Assembly (NCBI GenBank): GCA_900550005.1
Contig: URQL01000040.1
Location: forward strand, 1-11,292
Source: an uncultured Erysipelotrichaceae bacterium
Lineage (GTDB): Bacteria > Bacillota_I > Bacilli_A > Erysipelotrichales > Coprobacillaceae
DNA length: 11,292 nucleotides
Direction of reading: 5' to 3'
The notes below the pieces were generated by a model, which had not been told where the DNA came from, did no database searches, and was given only the letters and a program-made list of their open reading frames with translations. The position numbers were made by a program, and so were the translations under genes. The stretch's first letter is position 1. Each line of letters begins with the position of its first letter. Below, piece after piece: positions 1 to 6,410 of this stretch.

Positions 1-271
1 TTTGTTTAATCCAAGCCAAGAAAAAGATATAGGTGATTTATTGTTGGATTCGATTACTTTAAATAAACTTTTAAATTGTAATTATGTTAAAAATTTATTA
101 GATGATTCATTCTTATCAATTTTAAAAATTATTTTTGGTCGCAATCAATTAAATTTGAGAAATTCTATTGCACACGTATCGTATGGTTATATAAATTATT
201 ATAATAAATATATTGGTTCATTATTGTATTGGTTATTTAATATAGTAGTGAAAGATTATTGTTTTAAATAA
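1..271 (+). CDS. C-terminal end of a DUF4209/HEPN-like protein (5' end outside window)
   Basis: The frame is open at the left edge and ends at the TAA at 269-271, so only about 89 C-terminal codons are visible; the TTG at base 2 is not a credible start. The visible part contains LNLRNSIAH at about residues 50-58 of the fragment. This fits the RNxxxH signature of the DUF4209 C-terminal domain and the general R-x4-H HEPN pattern, although the glycine that usually follows the histidine is valine here. It is followed by a hydrophobic helix (SLLYWLFNIVV). Many HEPN proteins are RNases, but no activity can be assigned from a fragment. The next gene starts 20 bp downstream with its own strong ribosome binding site and no terminator between, so the two are probably cotranscribed. 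The family call is moderately sure. Confidence 0.55.
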   Translation, partial: LFNPSQEKDIGDLLLDSITLNKLLNCNYVKNLLDDSFLSILKIIFGRNQLNLRNSIAHVSYGYINYYNKYIGSLLYWLFNIVVKDYCFK

Positions 272-277
272 TTTGCT

Positions 278-286
278 GGAGGTGAT
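278..286 (+). promoter_or_regulatory. Strong Shine-Dalgarno site selecting a TTG start
   Basis: GGAGGTGAT, nearly the full anti-16S complement, ends 5 nt before the TTG at 292. It is the reason for choosing TTG as the start of the recombinase-like gene: no ATG in that frame lies close enough downstream to use this site. Confidence 0.8.
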
Positions 287-291
287 ATCCA

Positions 292-1188
292 TTGCTTAAT
301 AGTCAAACACTATGTAATGAATGGTTAAGTAGTAAAGAAAAAGAAATAAAACCAGGTACTTTAGATAAATATACAAGTATTGTTAATAAGTATTTGGTTA
401 GTTTATTTAATCAGTATGAATTAAGTGATTTAAATGAAGATATTCTAAGACATTATTTAAGTGATCTTGTTAAGCAAGGATTATCTTCAAGTTTATTACA
501 ATCCATCAAAAATGTTATTAAATCGATCTATAGTACTTATGAAAATCAATATGGGTTACACCATATTGATTTTTCTTTAGTAAAAGTAGATAAGAATGTT
601 GTAAAGAAAGAAGAATTAAATGATAAACAATATGGTAGATTACAAGAATATTGTTTAAAAGAAGTAAGTGCCTTAAATCTAAGTATATTACTTGCTATGG
701 ATACAGGAATGATGTTAGGAGAAATCATTGCATTAAGATATGATGATATAGATGAACAAATCATCCATATAGACAAAAGAGCACAAAGAGCTAAAAGCAA
801 TGAAGTCAGTACGAAAACACTAACACAGGTCTTTGAATTAGAATATCCAGTTAAAAGAGATATTGTTATACCTTATTGTTTAAATAACTATTTAGATGTT
901 TATTGTAAGTATAAAGACAAAGATAACTATTTACTAACAAACAATAAGGTATTAATGGATCAAAAGACATTACAAAGAGGATTAAATAAGATTTGTGATA
1001 AATTGGGATTTGAGATCACTTATCAAGGATTAAGAAATACCTTTAAACAAAGATGTATCGATCATTGTGTAGATACACAAGTAATCATGCAACAATTAGG
1101 TATAACAAGTCTTACACTTAATTTGGATAAGGATAAGTCTTTATCAAATGAAAGGAAGCAACAAGAATTAAGTAAAGTAATAGAATAA
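292..1188 (+). CDS. Tyrosine recombinase-family protein lacking catalytic residues
   Basis: 298 aa with the layout of a phage/Tn916-type integrase. An N-terminal helical core-binding (SAM-like) region spans about 5-90 and a catalytic-fold domain about 105-280. The fold is recognisable from ILLAMDTGMMLGEIIALRYDDID (about 132-154) and YQGLRNTF (244-251). Active-site positions are degraded: the first catalytic Arg of TGLRxGE is Met141, the His of HxLR is Gln245, and the His of LGH is Ile271. No tyrosine exists after residue 244, so the nucleophile is missing. Only the second Arg (R248) remains. The frame is otherwise intact with a strong ribosome binding site. It may survive as a DNA-binding or accessory protein, or be a decaying integrase; neither can be shown here. 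It lies 20 bp after the DUF4209-like gene and is followed by a terminator. Confidence 0.8.
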   Translation: MLNSQTLCNEWLSSKEKEIKPGTLDKYTSIVNKYLVSLFNQYELSDLNEDILRHYLSDLVKQGLSSSLLQSIKNVIKSIYSTYENQYGLHHIDFSLVKVDKNVVKKEELNDKQYGRLQEYCLKEVSALNLSILLAMDTGMMLGEIIALRYDDIDEQIIHIDKRAQRAKSNEVSTKTLTQVFELEYPVKRDIVIPYCLNNYLDVYCKYKDKDNYLLTNNKVLMDQKTLQRGLNKICDKLGFEITYQGLRNTFKQRCIDHCVDTQVIMQQLGITSLTLNLDKDKSLSNERKQQELSKVIE

Positions 1189-1197
1189 TGAAGTAAC

Positions 1198-1227
1198 AAA
1201 CAAGGTTGATAAAATCTTGTTTTTTTT
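1198..1227 (+). terminator. Intrinsic terminator after the recombinase-like gene
   Basis: The arms AAACAAGGTT (1198-1207) and AATCTTGTTT (1213-1222) form a 10-bp stem with one G-U pair and a 5-nt loop. The stem runs into a T tract at 1220-1227. It closes the DUF4209-like/recombinase-like unit. Confidence 0.8.
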
Positions 1228-1916
1228 ATTTTTGTAAGTAATTTTTTATTTTTTTGCGTATAAGTATATATGAAGGGAGTGATTGAATGGTTATCACAGA
1301 AATTAATGAAGAAGAAAAACTAACTAATTTAAAAAATGATATTTTTATACATCATCTTTTTAGTGATCCTCAAGATCCTAAAAAAAAACCTTTCTTTAAA
1401 ATTATTATTGAAGATATACTTCATCTTGAATTTGATGAAATCGTGGTATTAACCCCAAAGCTCACACCAAATACTTATTTACAAAAAGATATGACTGTAG
1501 ATATTCGGGCCAAATTAAAAGACGGACCTTATATTAATATTGAAATGCAACAATCAGCATCTTTATCTATTCATTTTGATCGTTTTAATGCTTATGGTTT
1601 TCAAATGGTAACAGACCAATATAAAATTGGAAAACCTTATAGTGAAACAGAAAAAGTTTATTAAATCATTATAACGAATACAACCAACATTCCTGATGAT
1701 TTTATGATTGACTGGTGGGAAATACATAATAGAAAAGGGAATACAAGAGATGATTTTCCAATTATACAAGTTGTATTTTATATTCAATATATTAATAAAA
1801 TTTTAGAAGAAAAAATATTGGATTTATTAGACCATACAGAATTATTTGCATACCTATTGGATAAAGGCGTAACTCGTGATATACTTGCTTTAGAAGAGAA
1901 AGAAGTGGTGGGAAAC

Positions 1917-2222
1917 ATGAGTGATATTTTAGATGAATTCAATGAAGATAAAGATTTGAGACTAATGGCATTAAGTCGAGAATTAGAATTACAAGCTATT
2001 GAAGAAGATATGGCAAATGAAAGAGCATCAGGACATGAAGAAGGTATTTCAATTGGTGAATTGAAAGCAACTAAAAGTAAAGTAATTCAATTATTTAATG
2101 CATTTTACCCTAATGAAGAAACAACTTTCTTAAATGATTTAACCATCCAACAATACGATTTAATCTTTGATGCTTTATTAAAGCATCAAAGTGTAGAAGA
2201 ATTAAAAGCGTTAATTAAGTAG
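1917..2222 (+). CDS. Possible internally initiated C-terminal small protein of the Rpn gene
   Basis: An in-frame ATG at 1917 is preceded by GGTGGG (1907-1912) at 4-nt spacing, a plausible ribosome binding site. It would encode a 101-aa acidic, helical C-terminal domain (MSDILDEFNED...). In E. coli, rpn genes are reported to make such intragenic C-terminal proteins, which restrain the full-length nuclease. Here the site lies downstream of the premature stop, so this protein could still be made even though the nuclease is broken. The call rests on spacing and analogy only. Confidence 0.27.
   Translation: MSDILDEFNEDKDLRLMALSRELELQAIEEDMANERASGHEEGISIGELKATKSKVIQLFNAFYPNEETTFLNDLTIQQYDLIFDALLKHQSVEELKALIK
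2165..2191 (+). repeat. Perfect 27-nt palindrome inside the 3' end of the Rpn gene
   Basis: The 13-nt arm CTTTGATGCTTTA (2165-2177) and its exact reverse complement (2179-2191) flank a single central T (2178). It lies in coding sequence, encoding about FDALLKHQS, 26 nt before the start of the gene's terminator stem. No T tract follows, so it is not an intrinsic terminator by itself. Confidence 0.85.
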
Positions 2223-2239
2223 GCATAGTCCTACTTTTT
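2217..2239 (+). terminator. Intrinsic terminator overlapping the Rpn stop codon
   Basis: AAGTAGG (2217-2223) pairs with CCTACTT (2230-2236) around a 6-nt loop and is followed by a short T tract to 2239. The left arm includes the TAG stop. The 7-bp stem is modest. Confidence 0.6.
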
Positions 2240-2276
2240 AAATTAGTTAGTTCACGAATAAGTCATCTAAACTAAT

Positions 2277-2282
2277 TATAAT
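2277..2282 (+). promoter_or_regulatory. Candidate -10 element for the DUF697 gene
   Basis: TATAAT is a perfect -10 box 22 nt before the ATG at 2305. No good -35 lies 16-18 bp upstream; TTCACG at 2251-2256 is 20 bp away. An 8-bp inverted repeat, AATTAGTT (2241-2248) and AACTAATT (2270-2277), brackets the core region and touches the -10 box, so it could be an operator. Both are weak calls. Confidence 0.35.
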
Positions 2283-2304
2283 AAGTTCAAAGTAGGTGAA
2301 AAAG

Positions 2305-3210
2305 ATGGAAAAACCAAGAATTATGGTGTTAGGAAATAAAGAAAGTGTTTATTATGCATTAGATCAAGAAGTGTTTGAATATGAAATTGTAAATAAGATT
2401 AAACAACAAGGTACATTGATTTGGTATGGGTTAGATGGGACAAAGATTGAAGAATTCGATGGAAAAATCAAACAATTAAGCAAGAAGGTAAAATCAAGTT
2501 ATTTACCCGTAATGATCATTATTGGTTCGATTAAAGAGGAAAATGTATTGAATACACAAAAACATTATGTGCAAATGTTAGTCCATCATTATCATTTAAA
2601 CCAAGTTAAGGCGATTGTTGGTGTACCTATTCAAGAAAAAGAGCAAATCCTCTCTTTAACAAAGACTCTAATTGAAAATAGTAAAGATGAACAAGATAAA
2701 CAGGGTTTATTAAAGAAAAAAAGAATACAAAGCCAAACAGTGATTACCAGTTCTGTTAGTTTAGGGAGTGTTATTGCTTCTTTAAACCCAACGACAATTC
2801 CAGATGCGACTTTTTTAGCGCCTATTGAAGCCATTATGATTCGAGGTATTGCCAAAATATATGAAACAGAAACTAAAAGTGAAGCTAAGGAGTTTATTGA
2901 TACATTATTACAAATGGGTACGGTAGGGTTAGTCGCTAAAAAATCCATTGAAATGATTAGGGCTATACCTGGAATTCATGTAGGAGCACAGGTTTTAAAT
3001 GGCTTAGTTGCTGGATCAATTATTATGTTTTTAGGAGAAGGTTCCACTTATATTTTCCAACAAATTTATTTAGGAAATAAAACGTTAAAAGATATTAAGT
3101 GGGCACAAGATTACTTACAATCACAATTGACTCAAACCATTTTAGATCAAATATTAGGTAAAGTGAGTAAACAAATTGAAAATAAAAAGAATAAACAAAA
3201 TTTAGAGTAA
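2305..3210 (+). CDS. DUF697-domain protein with a degenerate GTPase-like N-terminus
   Basis: 301 aa from the ATG at 2305. That start is preferred over an in-frame GTG at 2296 because TAGGTG (2293-2298) sits at proper spacing before 2305 but overlaps 2296. Residues about 148-255 fit DUF697, the hydrophobic domain carried by some YcjF-like and GTPase-linked proteins: NPTTIPDATFLAPIEAIMIR (161-180), IAKIYE and the Gly-rich VLNGLVAGSIIMFLG (230-244). Residues 37-78 (TLIWYGLDGTKIEEFD, then LPVMIIIGS) resemble the later half of the small-GTPase domain usually found ahead of DUF697. There is no P-loop GKS/T, no DxxG and no N/TKxD, so GTP binding is unlikely. The role is unknown; membrane association is inferred from the hydrophobic segments. 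The C-terminus is Lys/Asn rich. It ends 9 bp inside the oppositely oriented ftsW gene. Confidence 0.65.
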   Translation: MEKPRIMVLGNKESVYYALDQEVFEYEIVNKIKQQGTLIWYGLDGTKIEEFDGKIKQLSKKVKSSYLPVMIIIGSIKEENVLNTQKHYVQMLVHHYHLNQVKAIVGVPIQEKEQILSLTKTLIENSKDEQDKQGLLKKKRIQSQTVITSSVSLGSVIASLNPTTIPDATFLAPIEAIMIRGIAKIYETETKSEAKEFIDTLLQMGTVGLVAKKSIEMIRAIPGIHVGAQVLNGLVAGSIIMFLGEGSTYIFQQIYLGNKTLKDIKWAQDYLQSQLTQTILDQILGKVSKQIENKKNKQNLE

Positions 3211-4284
3211 GTCACTTTGAGAAGCAATATTTTGTAAGATCCCAATACAACTTAAAACGATGGTTAAACTTGTCCCACCATAGGACATAAAAGGTAAAGT
3301 AATTCCGGTTACTGGAAATAAGCCAACGACAACACATAAATTAATAATAATTTGAATTCCTAACATAGCAGTAATGCCTAAAGCAAGATAACTTCCAAAA
3401 AGATCATTCGCTTTTTGAGAAATTTCTAATCCTTTAAAAATAAGAAAACAATAGAGAAGAACAACAAGACTTCCACCAATAAAGCCATTTTCTTCACATA
3501 AAATCGAAAAGATGAAGTCAGTTTGAGGTTCAGGGAGGTAGAAATGTTTTTGAATACTTTGATCAAAGCCAACACCTACTAATCCTCCAGGACCAATAGC
3601 GTAAAGCGACTGAATCATTTGAAAACCACTGCCTAAAGGATCTTGAAAAGGATCTAAAAAAGCTAAAATACGTTGTAAACGATAAGGGGCTGAAAGAATA
3701 AGAAGGGCTAAACCAATAATGCCTAAAATACCAAGTAAAATAAAATATTTAAAAGGAAAAGGACTAGCAATCACCATAATTAAAACACTTGATAACATAA
3801 CAATACCGGTACCAAAATCCGGTTGCAACATGATCAGTCCAAAACCTAAGAAAGTAAGTAAGAGGAGTAAAAAGACTTTTCTTACTTTTTTTAATTTAGG
3901 ATAATTGTTCGCTAAAAAACGACTCCCATAAATGATAATAGCGAGTTTAAAAATTTCCGAAGGTTGTAAAGAAAAAGCACCAAGAGAAAACCAACTTCTC
4001 GAACCACCACGAACTTGTCCTAAACCAGGAATCAAAACAAGAATAAGAAGGATAAAAGAAAAGAATAGGATTACTTTAGCATACTTATAATAAAGATGAT
4101 AATCGATTTTAGTAAGAATAAATAAACCAATGAGACCAAGTAAAGCAAAAAGACCTTGTCGTTTAATATAATAAAAGGCATCATTGAATTTATCCAATGC
4201 CCAAATATGACTTGAACTATAGACCATAATTAAACCAATTAAACAAAGTAAAAGAGAACAAAAAAGCAGTTGATATTTTTTCAT
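3202..4284 (-). CDS. ftsW: FtsW/SpoVE-type SEDS peptidoglycan glycosyltransferase
   Basis: 360 aa, about ten hydrophobic segments, full SEDS length. SEDS proteins polymerise lipid II into glycan strands in the membrane with a partner class B PBP; FtsW acts at the septum. Visible signatures are RGGSRSWFSLG (92-102), QPSE (107-110), LQPDFGTG (153-160), LPEPQTDFIFS (250-260, carrying the conserved catalytic Asp256) and PFMSYGGTSL (331-340). On the minus strand an AAGGTGA ribosome binding site (complement of 4289-4295) precedes the ATG. The gene is divergent from murG, whereas ftsW commonly lies just upstream of murG in the same direction. That context favours FtsW, but a RodA or sporulation-specific SpoVE paralogue cannot be excluded from sequence alone. 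Its 3' end overlaps the convergent DUF697 gene by 9 bp with no clear terminator. Confidence 0.88.
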   Translation of the reverse strand: MKKYQLLFCSLLLCLIGLIMVYSSSHIWALDKFNDAFYYIKRQGLFALLGLIGLFILTKIDYHLYYKYAKVILFFSFILLILVLIPGLGQVRGGSRSWFSLGAFSLQPSEIFKLAIIIYGSRFLANNYPKLKKVRKVFLLLLLTFLGFGLIMLQPDFGTGIVMLSSVLIMVIASPFPFKYFILLGILGIIGLALLILSAPYRLQRILAFLDPFQDPLGSGFQMIQSLYAIGPGGLVGVGFDQSIQKHFYLPEPQTDFIFSILCEENGFIGGSLVVLLYCFLIFKGLEISQKANDLFGSYLALGITAMLGIQIIINLCVVVGLFPVTGITLPFMSYGGTSLTIVLSCIGILQNIASQSDLL

Positions 4285-4294
4285 AGAATCACCT

Positions 4295-4324
4295 TAATTC
4301 ATTTTATGAAGATAAAATGAATTA
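4295..4324 (-). repeat. Perfect 13-bp inverted repeat in the ftsW leader
   Basis: The arms TAATTCATTTTAT (4295-4307) and its exact complement (4312-4324) flank a GAAG/CTTC loop. It lies between the divergent ftsW and murG genes, and on the ftsW transcript it ends at the first base of the ribosome binding site. No T tract follows in either direction, so it is not a classic terminator. An RNA hairpin affecting ftsW translation or a protein operator are possibilities. Confidence 0.75.
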
Positions 4325-4368
4325 CTTTACAAAAATTATTTTAATCGTCTCCATTTTGTATTAGAATA

Positions 4369-4377
4369 TGATATACT
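4369..4377 (+). promoter_or_regulatory. Candidate extended -10 promoter for murG
   Basis: TGATATACT matches an extended -10 element (TGn plus TATACT at 4372-4377). No convincing -35 lies at the standard distance, as is often the case for extended -10 promoters. Transcription would begin near 4384, just before the GAGGAGTGA ribosome binding site (4386-4394) of murG. Confidence 0.45.
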
Positions 4378-4400
4378 TAGAAGTTGAGGAGTGATAAAAA

Positions 4401-5495
4401 ATGAAAATTATATTCGCAACCGGAGGAACAGGTGGACATTTATATCCAGCTATTGCTCTTGCTAAATATTTAGAATCTCATTATGAATCTACAGAATTTT
4501 TATTTGTAGGTACAACGAATCGTTTAGAATCAAAAGTAGTCCCTGAATTAGGGTATGCATATAAAGGTGTTCATGTTTTAGGATTAGCAGGTAATCCTTT
4601 ACAAAAAATGAAAGCATTAGCTGTTTTTGCAGCTTCTTTAAAAACAACTAAAAAAATTGTTCAAGAATTTAAACCTGACTTAGTTATTGGCTTTGGTGGT
4701 TATGTAAGTGCGTCGATTGTTTTATCAGCAAGTCGCTTAGGGGTTAAAACAATGATCCATGAACAAAACTCCATCATTGGATTAGCTAATAAAATCTTGA
4801 TTAAACATGTAGATGAAATCATTTGTTGTTATGATTTAGCTTACCAATCTTTCCCTAAAGAAAAAACAAAATTATTAGGAAATCCACGTGCAAGTGCAGT
4901 ATGTGAAGAAACCTATAACGAAGCTATTTTAAAAGAATATGGATTAGATGAGAATAAAAAAACGGTACTTGTCGTTATGGGAAGTTTAGGATCTATGAGT
5001 GTTAATGAAATTATGAAAGATGCTGTTCCTAAATTTGGGTTAAAAGATTATCAAGTCATTTTTGCTACAGGTAAAAACCACTTTGATGAAGTGATGGAAA
5101 ATATTGCCATTATTCCGGAAAATGTAAAAGTCGTTCCTTATATCAATGATATGTTAAGCTTACTTCATGCAAGCAGTATTGTTGTAACACGTGCAGGGGC
5201 TTCTACTTTAGCTGAACTTACAGCTATTGGTAAACCAATGATTTTAATACCAAGTCCTTATGTTGCAGCTAATCATCAAGAATACAACGCTTTAGAATTA
5301 GTCAATAAAAATGCAGCATTAATGATCAAAGAAAAAGATTTAAGTGCAAGTGGCTTAATTCAAACCATTGATGAATTAATGAGTGATCAAGCTAAATTAA
5401 CTGTACTTAGTGAAAATGCGAAAAAATTAGGAAAAGTCAATGCTTGTAAAGACATTGCTGATGAAATGATCAAATTAATAGAAAGTAGAGGATAA
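4401..5495 (+). CDS. murG: MurG, UDP-GlcNAc transferase forming lipid II
   Basis: 364 aa, the usual MurG length. The enzyme adds GlcNAc from UDP-GlcNAc to lipid I at the inner membrane face, giving lipid II, the substrate used by FtsW and the PBPs. A GT-B fold is indicated by the N-terminal GGTGGHLYPA loop (8-17), GFGGY (97-101), the HEQN motif (120-123), GNPR (160-163), GSLGS (194-198), RAGASTLAEL (264-273) and the UDP-GlcNAc region PSPYVAANHQEYNA (284-297). The third conserved Gly-rich loop reads GSLGS where many homologues have GGSxGA. The ATG at 4401 follows GAGGAGTGA at 6-nt spacing. The stop lies 2 nt before the murB start, so the pair is translationally coupled. Confidence 0.97.
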   Translation: MKIIFATGGTGGHLYPAIALAKYLESHYESTEFLFVGTTNRLESKVVPELGYAYKGVHVLGLAGNPLQKMKALAVFAASLKTTKKIVQEFKPDLVIGFGGYVSASIVLSASRLGVKTMIHEQNSIIGLANKILIKHVDEIICCYDLAYQSFPKEKTKLLGNPRASAVCEETYNEAILKEYGLDENKKTVLVVMGSLGSMSVNEIMKDAVPKFGLKDYQVIFATGKNHFDEVMENIAIIPENVKVVPYINDMLSLLHASSIVVTRAGASTLAELTAIGKPMILIPSPYVAANHQEYNALELVNKNAALMIKEKDLSASGLIQTIDELMSDQAKLTVLSENAKKLGKVNACKDIADEMIKLIESRG

Positions 5496-5497
5496 AC

Positions 5498-6409
5498 ATG
5501 GATTTTGAAAAAATAATCAAAGAATTAAAACAAGAAGATGTTGGTGAAATACTTGAATTTGAACCCATGTATAAACATACGACTTATAAAGTAGGTGGTC
5601 CTGCTAGAGGTTATATTCAAGTTAAAGATATTCCTGCTTTAAAGAAAATCATGAAAATCATTAAAAGAGAAAATTGTCCTTACTATGTTATTGGAAAAGG
5701 ATCAAATGTTTTATTTTCAGATAAAGAGTTCGATGGATTGATCCTTTCTTTAAATGAACATTTTACAACACATAAAATTGAAGACAATAAGCTTATTGTA
5801 GATGCAGGAGTATCCGTTATTAAAATGGCAACCCTTGCTTCTAATTATGCTTTAAGTGGATTAGAATTCATTTCTGGGATCCCGGCTAATGTGGGTGGCG
5901 TTGTTTATATGAATGCAGGCGCTTATAAAAGCGAAGTCGCTGATGTATTAGAATCAGTTCTTGTTTTAAATGATCAAGGAGAAGTTGAAACTTTAACAAA
6001 AGAACAATGTGAATTTGCTTATCGTAAATCTTTCTTCCAAAAACATGCTGATTTTATTATCTTACAAGCAACTTTTACTTTACAACCAGGATCTAAAGAA
6101 GAAATCAAGGAATTAATGAAAAAAAGACGATTACGTCGTCAAGAAACACAACCTATTGATAAACCAAGTGCAGGGAGTGTTTTTAGAAACCCAGATGAAC
6201 ATCCTGCATGGAAATATATCGATGATTGTGGTTTAAGAGGGTATACGATCGGACATGCTTGTTTTTCAAAAAAACATTCAAACTTTATTGTCAATAAAGG
6301 CTATGCTTCTGCACAAGATATTAAATCTCTTATTGAATATGCACAAGATTGTGTTTACGAAAAATATCAAGTCAAATTACATACAGAAGTACGCTTTATG
6401 AATTGGTAA
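5498..6409 (+). CDS. murB: MurB, UDP-N-acetylenolpyruvoylglucosamine reductase
   Basis: 303 aa, a typical Gram-positive (type II) MurB. It is a cytoplasmic flavoenzyme that reduces UDP-GlcNAc-enolpyruvate to UDP-MurNAc with NADPH, an early peptidoglycan step. FAD-binding features are YKVGGPA (30-36), GKGSNVLFSD (66-75) and SGIPANVGGVVYMNAGAY (126-143). Catalytic features are Tyr175/Arg176 in AYRKS, the proton-donor Ser227 in SAGSVFRNP (224-232) and Glu297 in LHTEVRF. The substrate/FAD motif is KKHSNFIVN (258-266). The ribosome binding site AGAGGA (5487-5492) lies in the last codons of murG. The stop is followed one base later by the ftsQ ATG, consistent with one murG-murB-ftsQ transcript. Confidence 0.97.
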   Translation: MDFEKIIKELKQEDVGEILEFEPMYKHTTYKVGGPARGYIQVKDIPALKKIMKIIKRENCPYYVIGKGSNVLFSDKEFDGLILSLNEHFTTHKIEDNKLIVDAGVSVIKMATLASNYALSGLEFISGIPANVGGVVYMNAGAYKSEVADVLESVLVLNDQGEVETLTKEQCEFAYRKSFFQKHADFIILQATFTLQPGSKEEIKELMKKRRLRRQETQPIDKPSAGSVFRNPDEHPAWKYIDDCGLRGYTIGHACFSKKHSNFIVNKGYASAQDIKSLIEYAQDCVYEKYQVKLHTEVRFMNW

Positions 6410-6410
6410 T

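Larger units (their letters stand above)
1287..2222 (+). pseudogene. Rpn-family PD-(D/E)XK nuclease gene (PDDEXK_2) with an in-frame TAA
   Basis: Codons 1-125 and the continuation after 1664 are in the same frame; a single TAA at 1662-1664 separates them. Read through, the product would be about 311 aa, normal for Rpn/'PD-(D/E)XK nuclease family transposase' proteins. Those are nucleases reported to promote recombination and, in some cases, defend against phage. The N-terminal part has the nuclease core: VDIRAKLKDG with Asp72 and INIEMQ with Glu86 and Gln88. The part after the stop continues family-like sequence and ends in a charged helical, coiled-coil-like tail (about residues 212-270). 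A CAA-to-TAA change would explain the break. A ribosome binding site (AAGGGAGTGA, 1273-1282) precedes the ATG. The full nuclease is probably dead unless the stop is read through. Two independent genes are unlikely because the ATG at 1704 has no ribosome binding site. Confidence 0.8.

Noticed and set aside
1704..2222. A separate gene starting at the ATG 1704
   Set aside because: It is in the same frame as the upstream Rpn part with only one stop between, and has no ribosome binding site.
2296..2304. GTG at 2296 as start of the DUF697 gene
   Set aside because: The only ribosome binding site (TAGGTG) overlaps this codon; the ATG at 2305 is properly spaced from it.
2631..2948. 105-codon open frame on the minus strand within the DUF697 gene
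   Set aside because: It lies opposite the conserved DUF697 sequence with no start signal; a shadow.
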